From an uncultured Aquimarina sp. (GTDB lineage: Bacteria > Bacteroidota > Bacteroidia > Flavobacteriales > Flavobacteriaceae): a stretch of DNA of 43,065 bases. Location: the NCBI GenBank assembly GCA_937929895.1, contig CALFUO010000199.1:1-43065 (forward strand), in the 5' to 3' direction. Under the pieces are notes generated by a model. It was given only the letters and a program-made list of their open reading frames with translations. It did no database searches and was not told the origin of the DNA. Position 1 is the stretch's first letter; each line of letters starts with the position of its first letter. Made by a program: the position numbers and the translations under genes. Positions 15,915-25,348 of this stretch are shown piece by piece.

Positions 15915-18197
15915 ATGAAATTGAGAAAAGTAATAAAACTATTATTCCTAGGAATATGTATATACTTGCAAGTCTCAACTGTAAATGCGCAACAGAAAGT
16001 TACAGGGAAAGTACTAGATTCTTTTTCTAACCTCCCATTAGAAAATGTTTCTATTAAAATTAAAAACACAGAACAAGGAACATATTCTGATAAAAATGGG
16101 GTATTTGAATTCTCTAGTTTACCCACCAATACTTATTTAGTGTTTTCTATGATTGGTTATAAGACATTAGAAGTTACAATACAAAAAACAGATGCTACCA
16201 TTTTTTTAACTCCAAAAATCAATATAATTGATGAAGTGGTCTTACGAAGTTTTTCTAGTAGTCAACTAAAAAAGATAGCATCTGACCAAATTTACTTTTC
16301 TAAAGAGGATATTGAAAAACTCCCCTATATTCTAGGAGAAAAAGATGTTATTAAGTTAATACAATATACTCCTGGTGTACAGCAAGCTACAGAAGGACAG
16401 AGCGGCTTGTTAGTCCGAGGTGGAAATGGTAGTATGAATCTATCGCTACTCGATAATATCTATATCCATAATACCGCTCACTTGGGGGGTATATTTTCTG
16501 CAGTAAATGCAGACTTTGTAGAATCCTTAGAATTTTCTAAATCGAGTTTCGATGCTCAATTTGGGGGACGACTTTCTTCAATAACAGATATAAAATCTTT
16601 AAAAACGACTGATAGCACCACCTTTAAAGGAAGTATAGGCCTCCTCACTGCAAAAATTACTGGGAATATAAAGTTGAATAAAAAAAATAGCCTATTACTT
16701 TCGGGGAGAAGAACGTATTTAGAGGCTTTTAAGCCTTTTTTTAAAAACAGTAACTCTATTTTAGGTGCTAAAAAAAACTATTTCCTTTACGATTATTTCG
16801 GAAAACACAGCTTAGAACTTAACCCTAAAAATCGAATAGAGACTTCGGTGTATCTAACCAAAGATAACTTTACCGATAATACTAAAGGGCGTAATAGAAA
16901 ATTAAACTGGGGAAATTTACTTGTAGGAAGCACTTATTATCATGATTTTTCGAAACACTTAAAAAGTACTACATCTATCTCTAATAGTTTTTATAAACTA
17001 TCATTTAGTGACAATGACTTCCCTTTCGATTATGATGTCAAAAGCACTTTTAATAAATTCAATATTGATCATAATTTCGTCTGGAAACGAGATAACGGCT
17101 TAAAATTAAAAATAGGTGCTAATTATAGTTTTAATATTACATTACCCAAACGGGTTAAAGCAAGTATAAACGATTCTCCGATAGCATTTTCGAATCAAGA
17201 GACTTTTAAATATCATGAAATCAGTGGCTTCTCTGATTTAGAATTTACCGTAAGTAAACACATTAAAGCAAAAACAGGTATTCGCTTAACATCTTTTCAA
17301 ACTAAAGAAAATGCTCTTGTACCTTCCGAAAATTTTCTAGCAATAGAGCCAAGACTAAGTTTAAAATACATGTTGCAAAAAAGAGCTGCTTTCAAACTTA
17401 GCTATCAAAGATTAAACCAATTTATACACCAAGCTTCAGTTACAGGTTTAAGCCTGCCTATTGATTTTGTTGTAGTGAGTACTAATCAATTTAAACCCCA
17501 AATAGCAAATCAATATAGTATTGGATATAGTTATGAACCTCATGGATTTCAATTAAATAGCGCACTTTATTACAAGAGAGTTTCTAATTATACTGAATTC
17601 GTGAATGGTGCTGTAAATAACTTATTTAGAAATAATATATATGAGGATATTACTGTTGGCAAACTCAATTCTTACGGAGTGGAATTAAGTATACAGAAAA
17701 AAACTAAAAAAATAACTATCCAAAGTTCACTTACAATTTCTAGAACTATTGCACGGTTTAATGATATTAATCAAGGAAATTATTTTCCTGCAACCTTCGA
17801 CAGACCTGTTAATTTAAATACTATTCTTCAATATCAATTGAATAAACGTTGGGAAATAGGAGCTCTATTTCTTTTTACTAGTGGACAGAATTTTACAAAA
17901 CCCAAAGACATTCGAATCATTAATGAGGAAGCTATTATAAATTTTGAATCTAAAAATGCTTCTCGCTACCCTAATTATCATCGTTTAGATCTATCCTGTA
18001 CATATAATTTTAAACCAAAGAACAGATGGCAATCTAAATTGAATCTAACCATATACAATAGCTACAATAATAAAAATCCCTTTAATATTTACTACAAAAC
18101 AAACGGGGGGGCTAGCGACAACACTATAACTATTGAAGAAGTAAGAGAGAATCTCTTTCCTATACTACCAACATTAAACTGGATTTTCTCTTTTTAA
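15915..18197 (+). CDS. TonB-dependent outer-membrane receptor
   Basis: A 760-residue outer-membrane receptor that should import a ligand with TonB energy. The ATG at 15915 is chosen because it directly precedes the Lys/Arg-rich start of the signal peptide (MKLRKVIKLLFLGICIYLQV, cleavage after VNA); a GTG four codons earlier is less likely. After the signal come a carboxypeptidase-D regulatory-like domain (VTGKVLDSFSNLPLENVSI, ending MIGYKTLEV), the plug domain (GVQQATEGQSGLLVRGGNG, LLDNIYI, FGGRLSS), and a beta-barrel ending WIFSF with a terminal aromatic residue, the outer-membrane insertion signal. It forms a pair with the DUF4249 lipoprotein 11 bases downstream, a common Bacteroidota arrangement. 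Substrate unknown. Confidence 0.93.
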   Translation: MKLRKVIKLLFLGICIYLQVSTVNAQQKVTGKVLDSFSNLPLENVSIKIKNTEQGTYSDKNGVFEFSSLPTNTYLVFSMIGYKTLEVTIQKTDATIFLTPKINIIDEVVLRSFSSSQLKKIASDQIYFSKEDIEKLPYILGEKDVIKLIQYTPGVQQATEGQSGLLVRGGNGSMNLSLLDNIYIHNTAHLGGIFSAVNADFVESLEFSKSSFDAQFGGRLSSITDIKSLKTTDSTTFKGSIGLLTAKITGNIKLNKKNSLLLSGRRTYLEAFKPFFKNSNSILGAKKNYFLYDYFGKHSLELNPKNRIETSVYLTKDNFTDNTKGRNRKLNWGNLLVGSTYYHDFSKHLKSTTSISNSFYKLSFSDNDFPFDYDVKSTFNKFNIDHNFVWKRDNGLKLKIGANYSFNITLPKRVKASINDSPIAFSNQETFKYHEISGFSDLEFTVSKHIKAKTGIRLTSFQTKENALVPSENFLAIEPRLSLKYMLQKRAAFKLSYQRLNQFIHQASVTGLSLPIDFVVVSTNQFKPQIANQYSIGYSYEPHGFQLNSALYYKRVSNYTEFVNGAVNNLFRNNIYEDITVGKLNSYGVELSIQKKTKKITIQSSLTISRTIARFNDINQGNYFPATFDRPVNLNTILQYQLNKRWEIGALFLFTSGQNFTKPKDIRIINEEAIINFESKNASRYPNYHRLDLSCTYNFKPKNRWQSKLNLTIYNSYNNKNPFNIYYKTNGGASDNTITIEEVRENLFPILPTLNWIFSF

Positions 18198-18208
18198 AAC
18201 TTAACACT

Positions 18209-19051
18209 ATGAAGAAAATAGCACTACTTATCGTAATTGTTTTAACTAGCTGTGCTATTGAAGATACGATAGCTCGTAAAGATGACCCGCTAAGTATAGA
18301 GGCAAATATAAAAGAAGGGAAATTCGCAGAAGTAAGACTTACAAACAGTATTAATTTCTCTGGAATAATAGATTCGCTTGAAATAGCGAAAAGTGTTGAA
18401 TCCAAAGCAAAAGTTAGCATTTCGGATGGGACAAACTCCGAAATATTAACTTTAAAAAAAGACGAAAACAGATTTCCTTTTTTCTTTTACCAAGGAACGG
18501 TAATTAAAGGGGAGATTGGTAAGTTATATAACCTATCGATTACTATTAATAATAATACATATCATTCTACAACCAGTATCCCTAATCAACCCGAAATTAT
18601 AAATATTGATTTTGTTACAGCTAACGAAGAAGGAAATCCTACACCTGATTTTAAAGACATTATATTAACTATAAAAAACGATATTAACACCACGAACTAC
18701 TTCAAAATACTGATAAAAAATGAAAACGACTCAAAATTTAGGGATGCTACCCCTTTTCTATTTAACACAGAAAACATAAACACAGCTGAATTTCCAATAG
18801 TAGTTTCTTACAGTAAATTCGAAAATGACACAAAGATCAACTTACTAGAAACAAATGCTACTTTCGAACTTCAACTTATCCAAATAACAAAAGAGCAATT
18901 CTCTTTTTGGAAGTCTATTAAAGATGATGAAACTATATTATTAAGTGGAGCTTCTCTAACAAACGAAGTAAATTCTAACATAAGTAATAATGCGTTTGGT
19001 TATTGGTCTGGTGAAAATCCTACTGCTATCAAATTTATTGTGCCCGAATAA
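18209..19051 (+). CDS. DUF4249 lipoprotein, partner of the TonB receptor
   Basis: A 280-residue lipoprotein with lipobox LTSC (Cys15, MKKIALLIVIVLTSC). The body fits DUF4249: FAEVRLTNSINFSG, then KAKVSISDGTNSEIL, and a conserved turn where a small domain gives GEIGKLYNLSI and TYHSTTSIPNQP. The C-terminus ends in YWSGENPTAIKFIVPE. Members are usually encoded immediately after a TonB-dependent receptor and are assumed to be surface-side partners. Here the gap is 11 bases, so one transcript is expected. The ligand is not known. The transcript probably ends at the strong hairpin at 19284-19318. Confidence 0.88.
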   Translation: MKKIALLIVIVLTSCAIEDTIARKDDPLSIEANIKEGKFAEVRLTNSINFSGIIDSLEIAKSVESKAKVSISDGTNSEILTLKKDENRFPFFFYQGTVIKGEIGKLYNLSITINNNTYHSTTSIPNQPEIINIDFVTANEEGNPTPDFKDIILTIKNDINTTNYFKILIKNENDSKFRDATPFLFNTENINTAEFPIVVSYSKFENDTKINLLETNATFELQLIQITKEQFSFWKSIKDDETILLSGASLTNEVNSNISNNAFGYWSGENPTAIKFIVPE

Positions 19052-19071
19052 AAATTATTATGAAAAAATAG

Positions 19072-19275
19072 TAGTGTCCGATAAAGATTCAAGATCGCTT
19101 CGCTTCAAGAAACAGGAATCAAGATTGTGCCCATAACACACTGAAAACAGCTGATTTTTATTGTTTGTTTTTGAAACACAAACATGATTTCTTTGATATA
19201 ATACGATTTAAACCATCTTAAAGTCAGTGTTTAAAAGCATTGTCAGATTTTTATAAAATTTTTAGTCGGACACCA
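19072..19275. mobile_element. 204-bp inverted-repeat element (IS remnant or MITE)
   Basis: The left end TAGTGTCCGATAAAG and the right end (read inward) TGGTGTCCGACTAAA are inverted copies over about 14 bases with one extra C and one substitution. The interior has no reading frame for a transposase. The end word GTGTCCGAC-TAAA is of the kind that bounds insertion sequences in Flavobacteriaceae, but I cannot name the family. No clear target duplication is visible. The interior includes the word ATACGATTTAAACCAT (19201-19216), matching the inverted end of the 163-bp repeats, and the word AAGAAACAGGAATCAAGA (19107-19124), which recurs after ruvC. Confidence 0.6.
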
Positions 19276-19283
19276 ATGATAAA

Positions 19284-19318
19284 AAAAATGTCCAGAAATA
19301 ATATTTCTGGACATTTTT
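19284..19318. terminator. Bidirectional terminator
   Basis: Perfect 16-bp stem AAAAATGTCCAGAAAT / ATTTCTGGACATTTTT with a 3-base loop, A and T tracts on both sides. It sits between the DUF4249 gene (plus) and the broken lipoprotein gene (minus) and can end both transcripts. Confidence 0.85.
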
Positions 19319-19365
19319 AGCTTTTACTTTCAGAAAGCTTTAATATTATACACTTTTGGTTTTAT

Positions 19366-20679
19366 TTAGTTTCTTTCAGCTGGTGCTTCAACCTCTTGTT
19401 CGGTGGTAGGTGTTGCAGGATAGTAATATTCATCATCATCCTCACCTAAATCAATATTTTCAAACAGAATTTCATATGCATCAAACACAGCATTAAACTT
19501 GTTTTCCAATGCAGTAAAAGACCCATTTACATAGGTATCAAAATCAGCACTAGTCCCATCACTAAACAAGAATCTTGCGTTTATGATATCCTGTTCTTTT
19601 TCTACGTAATCTCCATAATTTTTATTAGGGTCATATACATATGTCCAGTACGTATCTTTATCCTTGTAAAATTGACTTTTAGCTATAGAATAATTATTAA
19701 TACTTAATTCTGCAGTAACATTACTATTCAACAACGCAATTTCTTCATCGATAGTTAAGTCTTTTTCAGAATTTAAACTATTATCATTAGCAGTCATAAA
19801 TACAACTGCATCTAAGAATGAAAAAGATACTTTAATATCATCTACTACATCTTCTACTGTCCCTGCGTTAGAATTAAAATTACCATTTGCAGCACTATCA
19901 AAACCAATCACTTTCTCTCCGTTTAGATTAAATGACATAGATTGAATGATTTTTCTATTATCTTGATTTGAATAGCTCGTATTTATTGACAAAGCTCCCA
20001 TTGTCGTAGTATTACTTAAAGTTACTGGAGCTATCTGACCCTCTTGGAAAGATGCAGAAAATTGTTGGCTAAATAAAGTCGTACCACCAATCTTTAATGT
20101 TGCATTAGCTAAAGTTGGTAATTCTTCTCCTTCAACTAAAGTACTATCAAAATCAGTTATACTAAAAACAGCCGTTTTTCCATCGTAATTAATATTATAG
20201 ATTTGATCATCACTATTTCCTGTCTTATCGAAGTCTTCTTTTACAGAATTCCATGTATAAATACCTTTACCTTCTGTAAAATCTGCCTTTAATGACAATG
20301 ATGCTAAATCAGCTGCTTGTGCAGCATTAAAGGCTATAATATCTCTATCGTTTGTTTTTACATCTGCAATGTTAGAAATTGTTTTAAGAGCTATATTCGA
20401 ATTCTTAACTTCTGTGTCGTCATCAGGTTGTAAAAACTCTGCTAGTTTAACTATTTCATTTAAAGAGGTATCATTTTTAAAAGCATCAACTTTATTTAAA
20501 AGTGCAATACTATTGTCTTCTAATTATTTTTTTCCATCCTGAACATTAAGTACACCTTTAAGAGTTGGAGCTTGAGGTTCTGTTAAAGTAGGATTGGGAG
20601 AGCTACCTCCATCATCATCACTTCCGCAAGAAGCTAATAATAAAGAAGAGCAAATAAAGATAGTTAGGGTCTTTTTCAT
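19366..20679 (-). pseudogene. Lipoprotein gene with in-frame stop codon
   Basis: Reading from the ATG at 20679 gives a lipoprotein with lipobox LASC followed by GSDDDGG, the acid-rich stretch that directs Bacteroidota lipoproteins to the cell surface. At codon 52 (bases 20526-20524) the frame reads TAA directly after GGA AAA AAA. Beyond it the same frame stays open for 385 codons of coherent protein (LEDNSIALLNKVDAFKND..., ending TEQEVEAPAERN). Nothing shifts, so a single base change is enough. There is no ATG close behind the stop; the next usable start is a TTG at 20298. It may be a fresh pseudogene, a sequencing error, or a stop that is read through. No domain was recognised in the 385-residue part, which is Asp/Asn-rich and beta-like. 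Confidence 0.75.
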
Positions 20680-20778
20680 ATTAAAATCATTTTATCGACT
20701 AAAATACTATTTTTAAATATAACAGTTACATTTAATCTGTAAATTACGTAAAAAAACGTTAAAAATCATTTTACAAAA

Positions 20779-20809
20779 AACCGATAAGTTGAAGATTAAC
20801 TTATCGGTT
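20779..20809 (-). terminator. Rho-independent terminator
   Basis: 12-bp perfect stem AACCGATAAGTT / AACTTATCGGTT with a 7-base loop, followed on the minus strand by TTTTTTG. It ends the transcript of the lipocalin-like gene. Confidence 0.85.
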
Positions 20810-20845
20810 CGAAAAACATTTTTGGGGAGAAATGCTTGCCTTTAG

Positions 20846-21288
20846 TTATTCTATAGTAATCGTGTTTCTTGGGGTTGCTACACGTTTGTAATTTCTTTCT
20901 ACTTGACCAGAGTCCTCATTGGTACGAATCGTTAACAAGTTTTGGTTTATAAAAACTTCCCCTTGTTGACTATTGCCTTCGGGTAAATCGATCGTAACTG
21001 TATTTCCTACAAAAGAGAATTTACCAATGACTTCTGCATTAGGTTCACACTGCAAAGTAGTTTCGTTTACTGAACTAGAATTGTTGTAGAAATTTCCACT
21101 TAACGCAAAAGTGATTCGATTTTGAAGATCACAAGAACTTAATGCTTGTCCTTGACTATTGATTTCTTTACTTAGTAACTCCCAGTTACCTGCGCTTCTT
21201 TATCGTACCGAATTTGGTTTTTGTCCTCCTGCTCGCAACTGCATAGCGAGACGAGTGCTATTAAAAGCACTAAAAACTTGGTTTTCAT
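20846..21288 (-). pseudogene. Frameshifted lipocalin-like lipoprotein gene
   Basis: From the ATG at 21288 the frame gives a signal peptide with lipobox LCSC (Cys18) and EQEDKNQIRYDKEAQ, then hits TAA after VTGSY. The real continuation is in another frame: GNWELLSKEINSQG, SSCDLQNRITF, FSFVGNTVTIDLP, down to NTITIE and a stop at 20846. That body matches the Bacteroidota lipocalin-like domain (GxW start, the two Cys in CDLQNR and LQCEPN). The new frame has a stop at 21202, so the shift lies between about 21202 and 21174. One missing base (or two extra) explains it. It is a small secreted ligand-binding-like protein in origin. It may be decayed or a sequencing error. Confidence 0.75.
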
Positions 21289-21312
21289 AGTAATTTGTTT
21301 GTTTTGGAGTTC

Positions 21313-21320
21313 CAAATATA
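21313..21320 (-). promoter_or_regulatory. Bacteroidota -7 box (TATATTTG)
   Basis: On the minus strand TATATTTG matches TAnnTTTG and stands 25 bases before the ATG of the lipocalin-like gene. A TTG in the -33 place is not clear. Confidence 0.45.
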
Positions 21321-21523
21321 GCTGTCAACCTAATATTTAAAGGAGTTGTTCGACGAACTACACAGAAGATCATAAATGATCGACTCTCAAAAAATTGAAA
21401 CACAAATGAAATAAAAAATACTGTTTTGAAATGTTAAAATTTGAGTTAAGGCTCAATTTGAACGTCAAATATTAGTTATCAGATAGATAAAAATTGAAGA
21501 ACGAAACTGGTCTTTTTTAACTA

Positions 21524-21686
21524 ATACGATCTAAACCATAAAATGCAACATATATTAAGTTTACTTTTCTACTTTTTCTTCGTTTCAAAATGAAATCGTG
21601 GCTAGTGCTATGCTTTAATTTTACGCCTTGAAAAAGCGAAAATTAATTCTAAATATTTATGCCGCATTTTATGGTTTAAATCGTAT
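21524..21686. repeat. 163-bp inverted-repeat element, copy C
   Basis: The best-preserved copy. The left end ATACGATCTAAACCATAAAATGC and right end are inverted complements over 23 bases with one mismatch. Flanks read AACTA on the left and AACTG on the right, a possible short target duplication. The interior is as in copy A, including TTCGTTTCAAAATGAAA. It lies 24 bases after the stop of queG. Confidence 0.85.
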
Positions 21687-21710
21687 AACTGATACATTGA
21701 AACTAACAAT

Positions 21711-22661
21711 TCAGAGATTTAAAAAGTCGATATTTCGTTTTAAACCTGAAAATTTAGTGCGTTTTACAGCAGACTTTTTAAACACTTTTCTAAAAACATC
21801 TTCTGTAATTTCTTGCCAATCTTGATAAGTCATTTCTAAAAGATCTGGATGCGGATTAAATAGAGGCTCATTATGAGATTTTGACATTCGATTCCAAGGA
21901 CATACATCCTGACAAACATCACAACCAAACATCCAATTATCAAATTTCCCCTGCATACTAGGCGGAAGGTTGTCTTTTAACTCAATTGTAAAATAGGAAA
22001 TACATTTACTTCCATCTACAACATAAGGTTCTACTATCGCCTGTGTAGGACAAGCATCCAAACAAGCAGTACAAGTTCCGCAATGATCTGTAGTTGCATG
22101 ATCGTATTCTAATTCGATATCTAAGATAAGTTCGGCTATAAAGAAAAAAGAACCAGCTCTTTTTTGTATTAAATTAGAGTTTTTCCCTGTCCATCCTAAA
22201 CCACTTTTAGCAGCCCACGCCTTATCCAAAACAGGTGCCGAATCTACAAATACACGTCCCGAAACCTCACCAATTTCTTGGTTTATAAATGCATGTAGTT
22301 CTCTTAGTTTCTTTTTGATGATATCGTGGTAATCCTGACCGTAAGCATATTTCGAAATCTTTGGTGCATTCGGATCGATTTGCTTTTCCTCTGTATAATA
22401 ATTTAAGAGTAATGATATTACACTTTTCGAACCTTCGACAAGCTTGGTAGGGTCTAAACGCTTATCAAAGTGATTTGCCATATAGCTCATTTGCCCATGA
22501 CAATTTTCCTGTAACCACTTTTCTAATCGAGGAGCTTCTTCTTCTAAAAATCCTGCCTTACTTATACCACATGACATAAAACCAATACGCTTGGCTTCTT
22601 CCTTAATCATTAAGGACCATTTAGAAGCATTGATCGTTTTATTCTGATGGGATTGTAGCAT
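21711..22661 (-). CDS. queG: Epoxyqueuosine reductase QueG
   Basis: A 316-residue cytoplasmic enzyme for the last step of queuosine synthesis in tRNA: reduction of epoxyqueuosine to queuosine with cobalamin and iron-sulfur clusters. It carries two ferredoxin-type motifs, [12 protein letters not shown] and [11 protein letters not shown], separated by about 40 residues, and the family phrases [10 protein letters not shown] and FFIAELILD. Length is close to the family norm. A later in-frame Met (residue 18) could also start it. It follows the cytochrome P450 gene with a 32-base gap in the same direction. A copy of the 163-bp repeat lies just past its stop. Confidence 0.95.
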   Translation of the reverse strand: MLQSHQNKTINASKWSLMIKEEAKRIGFMSCGISKAGFLEEEAPRLEKWLQENCHGQMSYMANHFDKRLDPTKLVEGSKSVISLLLNYYTEEKQIDPNAPKISKYAYGQDYHDIIKKKLRELHAFINQEIGEVSGRVFVDSAPVLDKAWAAKSGLGWTGKNSNLIQKRAGSFFFIAELILDIELEYDHATTDHCGTCTACLDACPTQAIVEPYVVDGSKCISYFTIELKDNLPPSMQGKFDNWMFGCDVCQDVCPWNRMSKSHNEPLFNPHPDLLEMTYQDWQEITEDVFRKVFKKSAVKRTKFSGLKRNIDFLNL

Positions 22662-22693
22662 GAAATTATGAGATAATTATGATGTATAAATAA

Positions 22694-24022
22694 CTAGCAC
22701 TCTCTTGCTTCAAAACGCAAAAACAAATCCACGGGTCGTAATGTAATCAATGGTTCGTATTTGATTTCTTTTGCTACTGTAGTTACTTTAAAACGCTTTA
22801 TGATTTCTGTAATCACAACTAACATTTCGTACATCGCAAAGTTACTACCTACGCACATTCTAGGTCCTCCTCCGAAAGGAAAATAATTTCCAGAATAGGC
22901 TTTTACCCTCTCCTTTTCAAATCGATCTGGCAAGAATTCTGTTGACTTTTCCCAAAAATTAGAATTCCTATGGATTTCAAAAAAAGATATCAACAACTGT
23001 TCGCCCTTTTTAAATGTTAGATCTTTGTAGTAATCGTCTTCTATAGCTACTCTATCCGAAAAATAAGCAGGTGGATACAAACGCATAGATTCATCAATAC
23101 ATTGCTTTACAAAAGAAGCTTCTTCAAAAAGTCCCATAAGTGACTGTGACGCTGTAGAAAATGCACTTATTTCTTTCAATACTTTTTCTTGGACATCTTG
23201 GTTTTGCCCCAATAAACCTAATGTAAATGCCAATGCATTGGCTGTGGTCTCGTGCCCCGCAATAAAGAGTATAAGGATTTCATCTACCAGTTGTTCGGTA
23301 GTCATCTTCGTACCACCTTCGTAGGTACAATTCAAAAGGATATCTAGTAGGTTGTCAAATTCTCCTTGGGTCAATCTTCTTGCTTCAACCAATTCACCTA
23401 TAATCGATTGTAACTCTAAAGATAAATTTTTAGTATGCTTCCTTTTTCCCGAAACCTGACGCCACCAACGTAAGAAAGGAAAACGCAATTCAAAAATAAA
23501 ATCTTTTTGAACCTTTTCCATAATATGCTGAATACGATCGATGGTTTGGGTATCACAGGCATAGCCAAACAAAGATTCTGCAACAATTTTAAAGGCTAAA
23601 CTCGATGTTATTAGGTGGATATCAGCTTCCTTATCTGCTTCAATTTTTTCTATTTCACGAATAGCAACTTCTTTTATGATATTAGCAACAGTATTTAATT
23701 TCTTTTTGTAAAACGAAGGTTGAATTAATTTCCGTTGCTTTTTCCAATACGTTCCCGAAGAGGTAAGTAACCCATTACCAAGATAAAAAGCTAATCTATC
23801 AGTTTGATATGCGGATTTATGATATTTTTTTTCAGAAGTTTGAAGTACATACTTCACCAAATCTGCATCTCTTGTAAAAAGAGAACTTTGGTCGAAGCTA
23901 GTATGAATTCTAAACGTATCACCTGATCTTTCAAACCATTTATTATGATATTTTAAAGGATTTTTCATGATCTTAGGAGCATTCCACAATACTTCTAAAA
24001 AACGTACTTCTTTAATATCCAT
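22694..24022 (-). CDS. Cytochrome P450
   Basis: A 442-residue P450 monooxygenase. It has the C-helix WKKQRKLIQPSF, I-helix oxygen-binding motif AGHETT, K-helix ESMR (ExxR), and the heme loop FGGGPRMCVG with Cys390 as axial ligand. It has no N-terminal membrane anchor or reductase fusion, so it is a soluble class that needs a separate redox partner, none of which is in the window. The overall look (bulky C-helix QPSF, AGHETT) is closest to the CYP4/CYP102-like group often active on fatty acids or lipids, but the substrate is a guess. It lies between ruvB (104 bases upstream) and queG (32 bases downstream), so it could share their transcript. Confidence 0.93.
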   Translation of the reverse strand: MDIKEVRFLEVLWNAPKIMKNPLKYHNKWFERSGDTFRIHTSFDQSSLFTRDADLVKYVLQTSEKKYHKSAYQTDRLAFYLGNGLLTSSGTYWKKQRKLIQPSFYKKKLNTVANIIKEVAIREIEKIEADKEADIHLITSSLAFKIVAESLFGYACDTQTIDRIQHIMEKVQKDFIFELRFPFLRWWRQVSGKRKHTKNLSLELQSIIGELVEARRLTQGEFDNLLDILLNCTYEGGTKMTTEQLVDEILILFIAGHETTANALAFTLGLLGQNQDVQEKVLKEISAFSTASQSLMGLFEEASFVKQCIDESMRLYPPAYFSDRVAIEDDYYKDLTFKKGEQLLISFFEIHRNSNFWEKSTEFLPDRFEKERVKAYSGNYFPFGGGPRMCVGSNFAMYEMLVVITEIIKRFKVTTVAKEIKYEPLITLRPVDLFLRFEAREC

Positions 24023-24126
24023 TTCAATGTTATATCTATTACCCCAAGTTAAGTATTAAAGTATAGAGCCAAAACTACTTTTATGAAAAGCAAAACAATC
24101 CTTTAAAATTCAGTCCACAATGCGGA

Positions 24127-25149
24127 TTAAAATAGTTGTCCTTGTTCTGGCCCTTTAGTCTTCCCTAAATGACGATAAGCTAACTCTGTAACTTCACGAC
24201 CTCTAGGTGTTCTCATAATAAAACCCTGTTGGATTAAGAAAGGCTCATATACTTCCTCTATAGTCTCTGCACTTTCACTAACCGCTGTTGCTAAAGTAGT
24301 TAAACCGACTGGACCCCCTTTAAACTTTTCGATAATCGTAGTTAAAATCTTATTATCCATCTCATCTAAACCGAAAGCGTCAACATTTAAGGCTTTTAAG
24401 GAGAATCTTGCAATTTCTAGATCAATAGATCCGTTTCCTTTTATTTGTGCAAAATCTCGTACCCTACGCAATAAGGCATTCGCTATACGAGGGGTACCTC
24501 TACTTCTTCCTGCTATTTCAATAGCAGCTCTTTCGTCGATAGGTACTTGCAGAATTGCCGCACTACGTTGGATAATTGACGACAATAATTCTGTGGAATA
24601 GTATTGTAATCGAGATTGAATTCCGAAACGTGCACGCATAGGTGCTGTCAATAGCCCAGAACGTGTTGTTGCCCCTATCAAAGTAAATTCGTCCAAATGA
24701 ATTTGTACCGTTCTAGCATTTGGACCACTTTCGATCATGATATCGATTTTAAAGTCCTCCATAGCCGAATACAAGTATTCCTCTACTATAGGGCTCAATC
24801 GATGAATCTCATCGATAAAAAGCACATCTCTTGGCTCCAAATTGGTTAATAATCCCGCTAAGTCACCTGGCTTATCTAAAACAGGGCCTGAAGTGATCTT
24901 AATCCCTACTCCAAGCTCGTTAGCAACGATATTGGCCAAGGTCGTTTTACCCAAACCTGGAGGGCCGTGAAACAAGGTATGATCTAGTGCTTCACCTCTC
25001 ATATTTGCAGCTTTCACGAAAATCCCAAGATTTTCTAGCACCTGTTCTTGCCCAGCAAAATCATCGAAACTTAATGGTCTTAACGCCTTTTCGACATCGT
25101 GATCCTGTGGTGTGTAATTTTCGCTTGTAGGGTCTAAGTTTGAATTCAA
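24127..25149 (-). CDS. ruvB: Holliday junction branch-migration ATPase RuvB
   Basis: A 340-residue AAA+ motor that drives branch migration with RuvA. It shows [12 protein letters not shown], Walker [10 protein letters not shown] (62-70), Walker B FIDEIHR (DEIH 113-116), sensor [10 protein letters not shown], and the C-terminal winged helix with [16 protein letters not shown]. Length is normal. It precedes the P450 and queG genes on the minus strand. ruvC is 14 kb away at 38999 and ruvA is not in the window, so the Ruv genes are dispersed, as is usual in Bacteroidota. Confidence 0.97.
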   Translation of the reverse strand: MNSNLDPTSENYTPQDHDVEKALRPLSFDDFAGQEQVLENLGIFVKAANMRGEALDHTLFHGPPGLGKTTLANIVANELGVGIKITSGPVLDKPGDLAGLLTNLEPRDVLFIDEIHRLSPIVEEYLYSAMEDFKIDIMIESGPNARTVQIHLDEFTLIGATTRSGLLTAPMRARFGIQSRLQYYSTELLSSIIQRSAAILQVPIDERAAIEIAGRSRGTPRIANALLRRVRDFAQIKGNGSIDLEIARFSLKALNVDAFGLDEMDNKILTTIIEKFKGGPVGLTTLATAVSESAETIEEVYEPFLIQQGFIMRTPRGREVTELAYRHLGKTKGPEQGQLF

Positions 25150-25204
25150 ATTAAATACTTTTTAGATCCCGTTTATCAATAATAAAAGACACCTATTTAA
25201 TAAG

Positions 25205-25224
25205 ATTCCCACCTACGTGGGAAT
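25205..25224. repeat. Palindromic repeat ATTCCCAC-CTAC-GTGGGAAT
   Basis: Perfect 8-bp stem followed by GACG. It matches a widely distributed intergenic palindrome (ATTCCCACCTACGTGGGAATGACG) in flavobacterial genomes, from memory. It lies between ruvB and the respiratory operon terminator. Confidence 0.6.
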
Positions 25225-25298
25225 GACGTGGCGATAGAAATACTATCAAATAATAGTGTTCGCTAATAACAAAAATAAGACTATCCCTAAAAATAAAA

Positions 25299-25318
25299 AA
25301 GCCCTCAAACGAGGGCTT
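25299..25318 (-). terminator. Rho-independent terminator of the respiratory operon
   Basis: 8-bp stem AAGCCCTC / GAGGGCTT with a 4-base loop, followed on the minus strand by TTTTTTATTTTT. It lies 31 bases past the subunit I stop and should end the act-cox transcript. Confidence 0.9.
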
Positions 25319-25348
25319 CTTAGTATAATAGTTTAGTCAATAGACTAA

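Larger units (their letters stand above)
19052..19365. other. 314-base convergent intergenic region
   Basis: Holds the inverted-repeat element 19072-19275 and the bidirectional terminator 19284-19318. No gene is seen. Confidence 0.6.
21289..21710. other. 422-base intergenic region
   Basis: Holds a -7 box at 21313-21320, two short palindromes (GTTCGACGAAC near 21348 and GATCATAAATGATC near 21370) and the repeat copy 21524-21686. No gene is seen. Confidence 0.5.

Noticed and set aside
20790-20815. tRNA-like word GGTTCG near 20805
   Set aside because: It is part of a terminator stem and no cloverleaf can be drawn around it.
21200-21403. 67-codon minus-strand open frame overlapping the lipocalin-like gene start
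   Set aside because: It is out of frame with the lipobox-bearing signal peptide and has no family likeness.
21628-21825. 65-codon plus-strand open frame
   Set aside because: It runs through the right half of the repeat and into the antisense of queG, with no recognisable protein.
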